NCBI GenBank assembly: GCA_944321825.1
Contig: CALUMU010000004.1
Coordinates: 62,001 to 126,000, forward strand
From: Candidatus Amulumruptor caecigallinarius
GTDB lineage: Bacteria > Bacteroidota > Bacteroidia > Bacteroidales > Muribaculaceae
Reading direction: 5' to 3'
DNA length: 64,000 nucleotides
Within the stretch, counting starts at the first letter, position 1, and every line of letters starts with the position of its first letter. The translations under genes were made by a program, and so were the position numbers. Shown here piece after piece: positions 25,508-33,614 of this stretch. Below the pieces are notes generated by a model. That model worked only from the letters and a program-made list of their open reading frames with translations, was not told the DNA's origin and did not search any database.

Positions 25508-26389
25508 ATGGCGATGATAAAAATAGGTGATTATAATACGCTGGCGGTGAAGAAATTGGTGGATTTCGGGGCGTATCTTGACGGCGGAGAGGCCGGGGAG
25601 ATACTGCTGCCGGCACGGTATATAGAGACTCCGTTGCGTCCGGGTGACGAGTTGGAGGTGTTTATCTACACTGACAGCGAGGACCGGTTGATTGCTACCA
25701 CGGAGCATCCGCTGGCTCGCGTGGGAGAGTTTGCATACCTTCAGGTCGTGGCGGTCAACCGTATAGGGGCGTTCCTTGACTGGGGATTGCCTAAGAATCT
25801 GCTCGTCCCTTTCAGAGAACAGAAACAGACCATGCGCGAGGGTTGCCAGTATCTTGTATATGTGTACCTTGACGATGCATCAAAGCGTGTGGCAGCCTCG
25901 GCAAAGATTGACAAGTTTCTTGGAAATGTAATCCCCGATTATGCCATAAATGCCGAGGTCGATGCGCTTGTCATAGCCCACGAGGAGCCGGGCTACAGAG
26001 TGATAGTGGACAACCTGCACCGAGGCATCATATACGACAATGAGATATATGCTCCTTTGGAGATAGGTACTACTATCCGGGCGCGTGTCAAGCAGGTGCG
26101 CCGCGATGGCAAGATAGACCTGACGCTCAATGAGAAAATCGGTGAGCGTATCATGCCTGTGGGCGACCGCATCCTCGAACTCATCCATGATTCTGCCGAC
26201 CATGTGCTGATGCTCCATGACCACTCGTCGCCCGAGGAAATCAAGGCGCGCCTCCATTGCAGCAAGAAGGACTTCAAACGAGCCGTAGGCCAGCTTTACA
26301 AAGCCCGCAGGATAGTCATACTCCCTGACGACGGAGGCCTGACCTATCCTAATGGAACGATGGGTTTGTTATTTTTTCAAATGTGGTGA
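25508..26389 (+). CDS. CvfB-like S1-domain RNA-binding protein
   Basis: 293 residues from the ATG at 25508 (MAMIKIGDYNTLAV); the in-frame start at 25463 overlaps the promoter area and is rejected. Several S1-like beta modules (GAYLDGGEAGEILLP, GAFLDWGLPKNLLVP, RARVKQVRRDGKIDLTL) are followed by a winged-helix-like tail (LHCSKKDFKRAVGQLYK) and VILPDDGGL, as in CvfB/YitL. Probably a translation or RNA regulator. The last 41 nt overlap the convergent McrC-like gene, and the final residues (…MGLLFFQMW) look atypical, so the accessory island may have replaced its original 3' end. Confidence 0.88.
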   Translation: MAMIKIGDYNTLAVKKLVDFGAYLDGGEAGEILLPARYIETPLRPGDELEVFIYTDSEDRLIATTEHPLARVGEFAYLQVVAVNRIGAFLDWGLPKNLLVPFREQKQTMREGCQYLVYVYLDDASKRVAASAKIDKFLGNVIPDYAINAEVDALVIAHEEPGYRVIVDNLHRGIIYDNEIYAPLEIGTTIRARVKQVRRDGKIDLTLNEKIGERIMPVGDRILELIHDSADHVLMLHDHSSPEEIKARLHCSKKDFKRAVGQLYKARRIVILPDDGGLTYPNGTMGLLFFQMW

Positions 26390-28670
26390 AGTAGGGCGTA
26401 AATTGTTGTAACCCTCTGCGTTCCAGTGTATATGAGGAAATATCTATCTCTGTCATAGGGCTCAAGCTCTTGATTTCAAATCCGAGGAAATAATCGCCTG
26501 TCGGTTCAAAACCCATTTCTTCCAATGCTTTCCTCGGATAGAATTTGGGCCCGTCACCTTTCAGACGTAAAAGCATACGCTCTGAACCATGGTGGAGCAA
26601 CAGGTATTTGGTCCGTTCAAAACCGCTGACAAGATTTATTGAACCCTTGTCAAGAGCCGTGGGGACATAGTATAACTTATTCTCTATGATTAAAGGAAGT
26701 TGCCCGGTCTTGTAATAGCCTACGAGTACAAGGTCGTTTTCGACAGGTTCAAAAGTGCTTTCATATTGCAGCCCTTTCTGCGGTATGGCATCTTTGATAT
26801 GGTCATAGGCCTGCTCTGTGGCGAGTATTTTCGTGAGAAATTCGTGCAGTAGCGTTCCCTCGTTGCGAGGGTCGCTTGCATCTGGCAGCAAAGGGAACGC
26901 GCCGATGTTGACCGACTCAATACTTTGATAGAAGTAGCGATTTCTCACCGAGTCGTTGTTGCCGCGACCTGGAAAAAGGATATATCCGCCGATGATTTCT
27001 TTAGCGGTATGAGCGGTTTGGTTGCCATCGTAGTAAATCGCATCGCGGTAGCGGTGCATCTGATTTATGGCATCGGATGGTGGGGAGTCGGCTCCTTTTG
27101 CTGCGTCAAGCTCCTCTCGGTCTTCTTGATTGAGACGGCTATCGTCATTAAGACGATATTTGGCATCAAAAAGGTAGGTCAACTCAAACCCGTCAGGTTT
27201 GACAATCGTAAGCACGATGTCGGGGCGGTTTTCGGTTGTGGCTGTATGTATTTCGCCTGTCCGGCGGCTGTAAGTGTGCTGATAGTGCAGACGTACTTTT
27301 GAGCCGTCGGCGCAATGGTAGAATACCGTATGCTCTTGGTTGTTGTCCTCAAATGGTTTTACCATTGGCATCGGTTCTTCAGTGATTTCGTCAGGATTAT
27401 CAAAATGTAAATCAAGAATATTCGCCACCATCTGACGCATTTTGAGGAAGCACCAGAGTTCGTAAAGCTCCCATATAGGTCGGACTCCGATGGCGTTTGT
27501 TCCCTCAAATAGCTCGATGCCCTTTTGGAGGATAAGCCAATGGCGATACACCTGAGCATACCCTGTGCGCTTTTGCAGCACCATGCTCTCAGAGTGAAGC
27601 GGCTCGCCTTGAAGCCCACGGAGCAATGGAGAGTTACCGAGTTTGCGCAGGGTCAATACATGGCCGTCCAATTCGGCAAGTTCCGAATCGGCCACTTTGT
27701 CGACCTCTTTGGCTTTGGCGTTCTTCTCCTTGATTTTGGCTACAATGTTGATGAGGCGGCGACCTATGCGGTCAAGGGTAAACTTGATAAATCGGTTCTC
27801 GCGTGTATTGTGGGTGTTGATGGTGATTTCGTGCCGGAAATATTCACGGTCTAACCTCCCATCGGCTTTGACGGCTGCAAAATTTTCTGTCATACGTGGA
27901 GTCCAACGCTTGATGCGGTTGGCGCGGTCGTATCTTACCTCGGTTGTCTGACGCAAGTGTGGCCGGTTGACTATGTAGGTTACAGCCTTAACGTAATCAG
28001 CCACTATCTGGCGGAATATCGAAAGCCAGACTATATCGTTGTTGGAGCGGCCGCCGCGTTGCAGGTTTTGCAACGTGAGGGTGAGGTATTGGAATATTAT
28101 CTCGTTGTACTGCGCATTGATTTCGGCGAGGATGTGGTTATAATCTTCCTTTGTATCAAGCTTGGGCGAAACGACGCGAAATGAAAAAGTGTCGGTACGG
28201 GGTGCGCCTTCGGTGGGCGTGTATCTGAACGTCAGCTCAAAGATGCCCGGCTCGTTGACAAACGAAAGGGGCGCGGTAATCAGCCAACGGTTACCGCTCT
28301 TATCCAATGGGATGGTGGTGAAAAGCTCAGTAACCTCTTTGAGCTTGTGGAGAATAATCGGTGGTGCGGCAACGCCGTCAAATTCAATACTGACGTTGTA
28401 TGTCGCTGTTTCGTAGAATACCGGCGGCAATCTATGCCATAAATTTGCGTTTGGTGCGCCGACTTCTTCAAGAGTCCATGTCCCTGGCAGCATCAGCCGG
28501 AGTGTGCCGGGCAATGTGCTCCGATAGTCGCAGTAAGTCATTGCCGCATCGGGATGTTCGGCATTGTTGACGCGGCTCTTGAACCGCACCCAGTTAGCCG
28601 ACATATCGGCGGCAGTTGTCGCGGTTATCTTGACCTTATCGTCGGTACTTATGAAATTTAGAATTTCCAA
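26349..28670 (-). CDS. McrC-like restriction subunit (DUF2357, PD-(D/E)XK nuclease)
   Basis: 773 residues. The N-terminal ~170 residues are beta-rich. A DUF2357-type middle follows, with the typical VRPIWELYELWCFLKM (about 396-411). A PD-(D/E)XK nuclease core comes next: RPDIV (482-486), LTYLFDAKYR (498-506) with Asp502 and Lys504, and NQMHRYRDAI (536-545). A ~190-residue C-terminal extension of unknown role ends the protein. DUF2357 proteins are McrC-like nuclease partners of McrB-type ATPases. It lies 7 nt downstream of such a gene, and the two are preceded by a C5-methyltransferase. It is much longer than E. coli McrC (about 350 residues), so it is a divergent branch. Likely role: DNA cleavage in restriction or phage defence. 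Confidence 0.85.
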   Translation of the reverse strand: MEILNFISTDDKVKITATTAADMSANWVRFKSRVNNAEHPDAAMTYCDYRSTLPGTLRLMLPGTWTLEEVGAPNANLWHRLPPVFYETATYNVSIEFDGVAAPPIILHKLKEVTELFTTIPLDKSGNRWLITAPLSFVNEPGIFELTFRYTPTEGAPRTDTFSFRVVSPKLDTKEDYNHILAEINAQYNEIIFQYLTLTLQNLQRGGRSNNDIVWLSIFRQIVADYVKAVTYIVNRPHLRQTTEVRYDRANRIKRWTPRMTENFAAVKADGRLDREYFRHEITINTHNTRENRFIKFTLDRIGRRLINIVAKIKEKNAKAKEVDKVADSELAELDGHVLTLRKLGNSPLLRGLQGEPLHSESMVLQKRTGYAQVYRHWLILQKGIELFEGTNAIGVRPIWELYELWCFLKMRQMVANILDLHFDNPDEITEEPMPMVKPFEDNNQEHTVFYHCADGSKVRLHYQHTYSRRTGEIHTATTENRPDIVLTIVKPDGFELTYLFDAKYRLNDDSRLNQEDREELDAAKGADSPPSDAINQMHRYRDAIYYDGNQTAHTAKEIIGGYILFPGRGNNDSVRNRYFYQSIESVNIGAFPLLPDASDPRNEGTLLHEFLTKILATEQAYDHIKDAIPQKGLQYESTFEPVENDLVLVGYYKTGQLPLIIENKLYYVPTALDKGSINLVSGFERTKYLLLHHGSERMLLRLKGDGPKFYPRKALEEMGFEPTGDYFLGFEIKSLSPMTEIDISSYTLERRGLQQFTPYFTTFEKITNPSFH

Positions 28671-28677
28671 TTTCTAA

Positions 28678-30255
28678 TTATGGCCAGTAGCTTGTGAATT
28701 GGGATCGGTTGAGTCGTCTTTGCATCTCCTCTACCTTAGCTAAAGCTTTAGGGTAGGATGCGCAGAGATTTTTGAGACGTTCGAGGGGCTTCTCAAGCAA
28801 TGTCTCATCACCCTCCACACGAGGTAAAACTTTCATCATAAGGATTCTGTCGACCGACTCTCTGAGAATTTTTGCCCAATCTTCCTCCTTATTTTCTCTC
28901 CAAAATTCGTAGAAGTAAAGAATCAACTCGTTTTGAACGCGATAAGCTATCTTGAAGGGCGTATCTTCAAGAGCCGCATTGAGGTCGGTAAGAATCCGTG
29001 ACACCTCCTTTTTTAGCCAGTCGGTCTTTTCTGCATTATCCTCCGCGAGTTCGGTCACCGCATCGGCAGCTTTGACGATGGTAGGGAGGAAAAGGTCGGA
29101 TGATAAAGGGGTGTCGGTATATTCAAGATCTCGCGCATTGTCAAAGAACTCCATAAACGGTTCACCATCAGGCAGGTTCATCTCGATGGTCATTGCGCGG
29201 TCAATTACCTTTCGCGAGAATTGGTGGGTGGTTTCGTCCATATTGACCGTGCCGATTACGATAAGGTTGGATGGTATGCGTAACCCTTCTTTGCGTAAAC
29301 GGTCGTAGACCGCGTTTTCGCTGCCGTAATATTGGTCAGGGTCTGATGTCGCATCACCTATCGCGTCTGTCTCTTTTAACTTGATGCCGAATAAATCCTC
29401 CTTAAGTTGGCGTTCGTATTTTGCGTTAGAAAATATCTCTTTAGGTATAAGTGGTTCGCTCGTAATCCTGCCGTCAACCACCTTGCGGCTTTCAAGTACG
29501 CTGAGAAATTCGGCAAAGTATTGCTCCACGGGAGCGAGGTTCATCTCATCGAGGCACACGAAAAATGGCACACGCTGGTCTTCATACAGCATTGCCTTTG
29601 CGAGGAAACGGATGAAAGGCGTGACTACGTAGTGTGCGCCGTTGATTTGGCTTTCGTACCCCATCAACTCCGAGCTGTCGTGCCAGTTTGGTTTAACCTC
29701 TATGAGACAATAATTGCCCGGAGTAGTAGCGTCCTCGCGCAGTCGGCTTTTGTCAGGACAGCTGTCAAAAGCCATCTGCTTTACGATGCGGCTCTTGCCC
29801 GTACCCGATATACCAGCCAAAAGTAAAAAAGGCTTCGTGCGCATCGCCCTATAGTAATCTTTATGTCTTTCATTATCAGGTAATTTGATTTCTTTTTCCT
29901 TGCCTATGATTTTATCTATGTACGCGACAATATCATCATTGGAAGCGAGACGGTGTCCGTTGAAATCAAACAATATGTGGTCACCATTTTCGTCCGTGAG
30001 AACGAGATATTGATTGTTATAGTTAAGACACATTGTTGTCCATTGCTTGATGCAATCTTCAAGGGATGCGTCTTGTTCCTCAACTGAAGTATATAAAAAC
30101 TGAGCCTTAGGCCATGATTTGCTTGGTCTGTTGGTTAATTGAGCTGTAAACAGCCCTTTCGGAGGGATGACACCGTATGTGTGCAAATAAGTAGCACCGC
30201 CATCTAATTGATTTAAATTTTCCGAAAGATAGTTTAATAAAGATTTTTCATCCAT
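28678..30255 (-). CDS. McrB-like AAA+ ATPase/GTPase
   Basis: 525 residues. The N-terminal ~130 residues are probably a recognition or modified-DNA/effector domain of unassigned type. The AAA+ motor has Walker A GISGTGKS (148-155), Walker B FFVCLDEMN (231-239), and the McrB-type sensor TVNMDETTHQFSRKVIDRA (336-354). DEMNLAPVEQYFAEFLS and NMDETT are hallmark McrB features. It should power translocation and activate the downstream McrC-like nuclease. Its ATG overlaps the end of the methyltransferase gene by 22 nt, so the three genes are one unit. Confidence 0.9.
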   Translation of the reverse strand: MDEKSLLNYLSENLNQLDGGATYLHTYGVIPPKGLFTAQLTNRPSKSWPKAQFLYTSVEEQDASLEDCIKQWTTMCLNYNNQYLVLTDENGDHILFDFNGHRLASNDDIVAYIDKIIGKEKEIKLPDNERHKDYYRAMRTKPFLLLAGISGTGKSRIVKQMAFDSCPDKSRLREDATTPGNYCLIEVKPNWHDSSELMGYESQINGAHYVVTPFIRFLAKAMLYEDQRVPFFVCLDEMNLAPVEQYFAEFLSVLESRKVVDGRITSEPLIPKEIFSNAKYERQLKEDLFGIKLKETDAIGDATSDPDQYYGSENAVYDRLRKEGLRIPSNLIVIGTVNMDETTHQFSRKVIDRAMTIEMNLPDGEPFMEFFDNARDLEYTDTPLSSDLFLPTIVKAADAVTELAEDNAEKTDWLKKEVSRILTDLNAALEDTPFKIAYRVQNELILYFYEFWRENKEEDWAKILRESVDRILMMKVLPRVEGDETLLEKPLERLKNLCASYPKALAKVEEMQRRLNRSQFTSYWP

Positions 30256-31220
30256 GATTCAAGGTGTTCTTTTGATAAAGGGTAGGGAGAGGAAGCACCA
30301 ATGGGAAATCCCATGAGATACTCACCATTTAATGGGTCGGGTTTGCCAAATACCTTAACAAAGTTTTGACATGAAGAGTGTTTCATCATAGAGGCACAAT
30401 GATAGTTGGCCATGGTAGTAGGCGTATGTACACCGCCAATCTCGCTAAACTCTGTCTGAATCCATGTCTTATGATGAGTGAATACTTCGTCAAGCTCTGG
30501 ACGTGTAACGACAATGGAGGAATAGTCGTTACGTAATTGCCTATTGACCAATATACGAAATGCACAAGCACAAACCAGTGGGGATTGGGCATTTCCGATT
30601 CCCCTTAGTTGGTTTCTTTTTATATCAACTTTATTGGGATAGACAATTTTGTTGGCATCTAACGTCCAGCATTTTGCTTGAATTTTGCCAAGTTTTTTAA
30701 TATGTCTGACAATTTTAGAAAATACTTTGTCATCCTTTACTGCCAAAAGCCAGAAGCGGTTTCTTTGGTGGTCAGCTCCGAGGTCTTTGCATGATAAACG
30801 GCATATTGAAACTCTATATCCAATTTTTTCTAAATCGGATTTAGCTGTTGTGATAGCACGTAACACCACATTCTCGCCAAAAACAATCGGAGCATTTGAT
30901 TCCTTGATGAACCGATACATATAGTCCCAAAGGTTTTTTTCTGCGATATTCTTACCATGAGCTGCGGTACTAAAAGCTTGACAGGGAAAGCCTCCGCAAA
31001 GTATATCAAATGATTTTTTGAATTTTTTACCATTAAGTTTGGTTACATCAGGGTAAATCTCAAAAGATTCTAACCAACCATCTTTTTGGCGTTGTATGAG
31101 AACATTTGTTGCATAAGGGTCAATTTCAACGCCTCCGCAACATGTATGACCCAATATTTTTCCGCCATATATGCCACCGCCTATTCCGGCAAAGAGATGA
31201 AATTCCTTAATTTTTGGCAT
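30234..31220 (-). CDS. DNA C5-cytosine methyltransferase
   Basis: 328 residues. Motif I FHLFAGIGGG (8-16), motif IV GGFPCQAFS with catalytic Cys80, motif VI GENVVLRA (115-122), motif VIII HQRNRFWLLA (151-160) and motifs IX/X RNQLRGIGNAQSP (202-214) are all present. The gap between motifs VIII and IX is only ~45 residues, too short for a normal target-recognition domain. About 100 residues follow motif X and include LNGEYLMGFPIG, as in phage-type enzymes, so recognition may lie at the C-terminus. The gene is clearly richer in A+T than its surroundings. It probably protects the host from the coupled McrBC-like nuclease. Confidence 0.92.
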   Translation of the reverse strand: MPKIKEFHLFAGIGGGIYGGKILGHTCCGGVEIDPYATNVLIQRQKDGWLESFEIYPDVTKLNGKKFKKSFDILCGGFPCQAFSTAAHGKNIAEKNLWDYMYRFIKESNAPIVFGENVVLRAITTAKSDLEKIGYRVSICRLSCKDLGADHQRNRFWLLAVKDDKVFSKIVRHIKKLGKIQAKCWTLDANKIVYPNKVDIKRNQLRGIGNAQSPLVCACAFRILVNRQLRNDYSSIVVTRPELDEVFTHHKTWIQTEFSEIGGVHTPTTMANYHCASMMKHSSCQNFVKVFGKPDPLNGEYLMGFPIGASSPYPLSKEHLESWMKNLY

Positions 31221-31309
31221 GGTCGTTTTTTATGATTGATTACGGGTGATTAATATTTGGATATAATGATGCTATACATACCGCCTTTGAGAGCGATATT
31301 GTTAAGATA

Positions 31310-31317
31310 CAAAGGTA
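31310..31317 (-). promoter_or_regulatory. Candidate -7 box for the methyltransferase-McrBC-like operon
   Basis: Minus-strand TACCTTTG fits TAnnTTTG and lies 90 nt upstream of the methyltransferase ATG; no TTG is found at 19-21 nt. A second such box (TACCTTTG at 31403-31396) sits inside the repeated element further upstream. Confidence 0.35.
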
Positions 31318-31380
31318 ACAAAAATAATTGGGATATGGGGGGTGGAGAGGAAGACCCGATAATAGGGAGGAGTGCCGCCG

Positions 31381-31446
31381 ATGTTTCTTGTATGGCAAAG
31401 GTAATAATATTGATGGGCAGTTTGGTAGCCCTTGTGTGTTAAAACT
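31381..31446. repeat. Imperfect ~65-bp repeat, copy A
   Basis: Shared blocks with copy B (32618-32682), in the same order and orientation: ATGTTTCT, GGCAAAG-TAATA, T-GATGGG, AGC-CTT and TGTGTTAAA. Both copies contain a minus-strand TAnnTTTG box. It lies just downstream of the PemK-like gene and about 160-225 nt upstream of the methyltransferase start. Confidence 0.6.
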
Positions 31447-31473
31447 GGTTGCAATAGCGTTGCTTGGCGGATT

Positions 31474-31926
31474 TTATAACCCGTATTGGGCGAGATGCTC
31501 CGGACTTTCTCGCGGACTCTCTCTAACCGTTCCGATTATCAGTTCTATGTCGTAATCGTCAATCTCTCCAAGATAATTCCATTCGTTGAATTTATTGGGA
31601 TACACTCGTTTGAGTTGAATGCAGTCGACAAAAGAATCGTAACGAAGAAATGGATACTTGGCTCGTTTGATGGGCATATGGTACATTTTGATATGTCCGG
31701 GCAGATTCTTGTTTATCTGCGAGTTGACTATAACACCGCCATAAGCAATCCCATCAGCATCAAATCCAAGCACGACAAAATATTTGTCGCGTGAAGTATC
31801 GCCTGGCTTAGGCTTAATGCCGTTGGCTGCGGTCATAGTTATCGCATATACATCTCCGACTTTTACGGTGTGGTATGCCAATCGGAAAAGTTCATCTTCA
31901 TTGAGCGCATCGGCAATCTTCATCAT
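31474..31926 (-). CDS. Putative PemK-like toxin partner of a Panacea module
   Basis: 150 residues, not a known enzyme by clear motif. The segment VGDVYAITMTAANG...KYFVVLGFDADGIAYGGVIVNSQIN resembles the beta-barrel opening of MazF/PemK-like proteins (VxxGDVY..., KxRxxVVL..., GGVIVNS). Its ATG overlaps the stop of the Panacea-domain gene (31923-31926), as expected for a toxin translated behind its antitoxin. No RNase activity can be confirmed from sequence; it may also be a non-toxic member of the fold. Confidence 0.55.
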   Translation of the reverse strand: MMKIADALNEDELFRLAYHTVKVGDVYAITMTAANGIKPKPGDTSRDKYFVVLGFDADGIAYGGVIVNSQINKNLPGHIKMYHMPIKRAKYPFLRYDSFVDCIQLKRVYPNKFNEWNYLGEIDDYDIELIIGTVRESPRESPEHLAQYGL

Positions 31927-32474
31927 CCGAGGGCTGATTCAATTTGCATTTGCTCTTTAATATACTCAAGCATTGCAGCGTCGGCATTAAGCACCTTCGC
32001 CATTGAAATCGGAGATATGATGTTTGTGCCATCAACCCGGCGGTTTGCTTCATCCCATGCCCTATCGTGCGACTTGCGCATGAGCTGTCCGAAAGTCAGG
32101 GATTCGTTCTCCTCAATGGAACTATCCAATGCGTCAATCTCAGATTTTGACAAGAAGCGCAAATTAGCCTCTCTTTTGGGGAGAAGGATATTGGGAGCAT
32201 CCTCCCCTGCGAAGCGGACGGCCTCAGCCAAATCAGTCGAAAGCTCCATTCTGGGCTTATTGAGTTCCTTGACGGCATTGTACAAGCGAGTAGGGACTGG
32301 CCCGTATGGCAATGCGCAAAATTTGTCGGGTACAATGCCGCAGCCCCATTTAGCGAGATGCTTCATCTCCGCGAAATAGAGAATCTTGAAAGCATGGTAG
32401 AAGTCTACGCCTCCGGTTTTTCCAAGAATATACAGAACCAACTCTGTGAGTTTTTTGCTGTCAAAATCCGTCAT
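31923..32474 (-). CDS. Panacea (SocA-like/DUF4065) domain antitoxin
   Basis: 183 residues. The N-terminal part (LTELVLYILGKTGGVDFYHAFKILYFAEMKHLAKWG, with FCALPYGPVPTRLYNAVKEL after it) matches the Panacea domain found in SocA/GepA-like proteins, which serve as exchangeable antitoxin modules next to many unrelated toxins. The C-terminal half is helical and charged. It is the first gene of a two-gene unit, overlaps the PemK-like gene by 4 nt, and is set between two copies of an imperfect repeat. Role by family: neutralises the neighbouring toxin, often as part of phage defence. Confidence 0.8.
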   Translation of the reverse strand: MTDFDSKKLTELVLYILGKTGGVDFYHAFKILYFAEMKHLAKWGCGIVPDKFCALPYGPVPTRLYNAVKELNKPRMELSTDLAEAVRFAGEDAPNILLPKREANLRFLSKSEIDALDSSIEENESLTFGQLMRKSHDRAWDEANRRVDGTNIISPISMAKVLNADAAMLEYIKEQMQIESALG

Positions 32475-32533
32475 GGGCAGTTGTCCTTGATTTGTCTAAC
32501 GTATAACGCCTGATTACTGTTTAATCTAGTTTA

Positions 32534-32541
32534 CAAATATA
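32534..32541 (-). promoter_or_regulatory. Candidate -7 box for the Panacea/PemK-like operon
   Basis: Minus-strand TATATTTG is a perfect TAnnTTTG box 60 nt upstream of the Panacea ATG. No TTG is found at the standard 19-21 nt spacing. Confidence 0.4.
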
Positions 32542-32617
32542 GCAATAATTTCCTGACAAATAAAATCGGCTGGAAATCAGGGTCGATATTGGGAAGGGTA
32601 TGCCGATTTTGTCGGCT

Positions 32618-32682
32618 ATGTTTCTACAGAGGCAAAGTTAATATCATCGATGGGTGGGTTTACAGCTCTTATGTGTTAAAGT
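32618..32682. repeat. Imperfect ~65-bp repeat, copy B
   Basis: The partner of copy A (31381-31446); see the shared blocks there. It lies about 145-210 nt upstream of the Panacea ATG and just beyond the gluQ stop. The two copies bracket the toxin-antitoxin pair as direct repeats about 1.24 kb apart. Confidence 0.6.
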
Positions 32683-32702
32683 ATATTAAGGGATTTGGTT
32701 GT

Positions 32703-33614
32703 CTACCGAGGCCGCGTAGACCATACCCTGAAAGGGAGGTTGGCGGCTGACAAGGCCATGGCGATGACTTCGTCGGGGGTGTGGGTGCGGCGCAGTTGCT
32801 CCATGGAGAGGCTTTTGTCGCGTTTGCTCAGGCGTATGCCGTCGCAGTTACGGATTAGGGGGAAGTGCAGATAGTGCTGCGGAGCTTTCAGGCCGAGCCG
32901 GTGCATGACGTAGAGTTGCTGGGCTGTGGAGAGGAGCAGGTCCTCGCCACGTACCACTTCCGTTATGCCCATGAGAGCATCGTCTATAGCTACGGCAAAC
33001 TGGTATGCCCACGCTCCGTCACGTCGGCGGATTACGAAGTCACCGCAATGATCGTGCAGCGATACCTGCTGGTGGCCGAGTAGTATATCATCAAATGTGA
33101 TGATGTCGCTTCTTGTGTCATCTGTGCCAGGATAGGGTGGAACCATGAGCCGCAGGATGTGTTCGTCAGTGATGCCTGTCGGGGACAACGACGACGGACG
33201 GCATTTGCCACTATAGACTATGTGTCCGTCTGATTCATGCGGAGCCTGTGTGGCCATCAGTTCGGCACGAGTGCAGTGGCAGGGATATACTATGCCCTGT
33301 GAACACAGCCTGGCAAGGCACTCTCCGTATATGTCGCTGCGGCGGCTCTGGTAGTAAGGGCCTTCGTCCCATTGCAGTCCGAGCCACAGCAGGTCGTCCA
33401 TCAGCATGTCGGCATACTGCTGTTTGGAGCGTTGGGGGTCAATATCCTCGATGCGCAGAATCCATTTGCCGCCCTTGGATTTAACCGATATATAGGATAA
33501 TAATGCGGCTACGATATTGCCGAGGTGCATACGTCCTGTAGGGGATGGCGCAAAGCGTCCTCGTGCCGCAGGGTCAGGAGCCGTGTCGGTGAGAATATCG
33601 GATAAGCGTATCAT
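32703..33614 (-). CDS. gluQ: Glutamyl-queuosine tRNA(Asp) synthetase
   Basis: 303 residues: a GluRS-like catalytic core without an anticodon-binding domain. RFAPSPTGRMHLGN (20-33) is the HIGH-type motif, RLSKRDKS the KMSKS-type motif, and Cys/Tyr residues in YPCHCTRAEL the zinc-binding insert. It attaches glutamate to queuosine in tRNA-Asp. The start codon overlaps the bioD stop by 1 nt, so it is the last gene of the bio segment. queA at 56282-57331 supplies the queuosine pathway. Confidence 0.93.
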   Translation of the reverse strand: MIRLSDILTDTAPDPAARGRFAPSPTGRMHLGNIVAALLSYISVKSKGGKWILRIEDIDPQRSKQQYADMLMDDLLWLGLQWDEGPYYQSRRSDIYGECLARLCSQGIVYPCHCTRAELMATQAPHESDGHIVYSGKCRPSSLSPTGITDEHILRLMVPPYPGTDDTRSDIITFDDILLGHQQVSLHDHCGDFVIRRRDGAWAYQFAVAIDDALMGITEVVRGEDLLLSTAQQLYVMHRLGLKAPQHYLHFPLIRNCDGIRLSKRDKSLSMEQLRRTHTPDEVIAMALSAANLPFRVWSTRPR

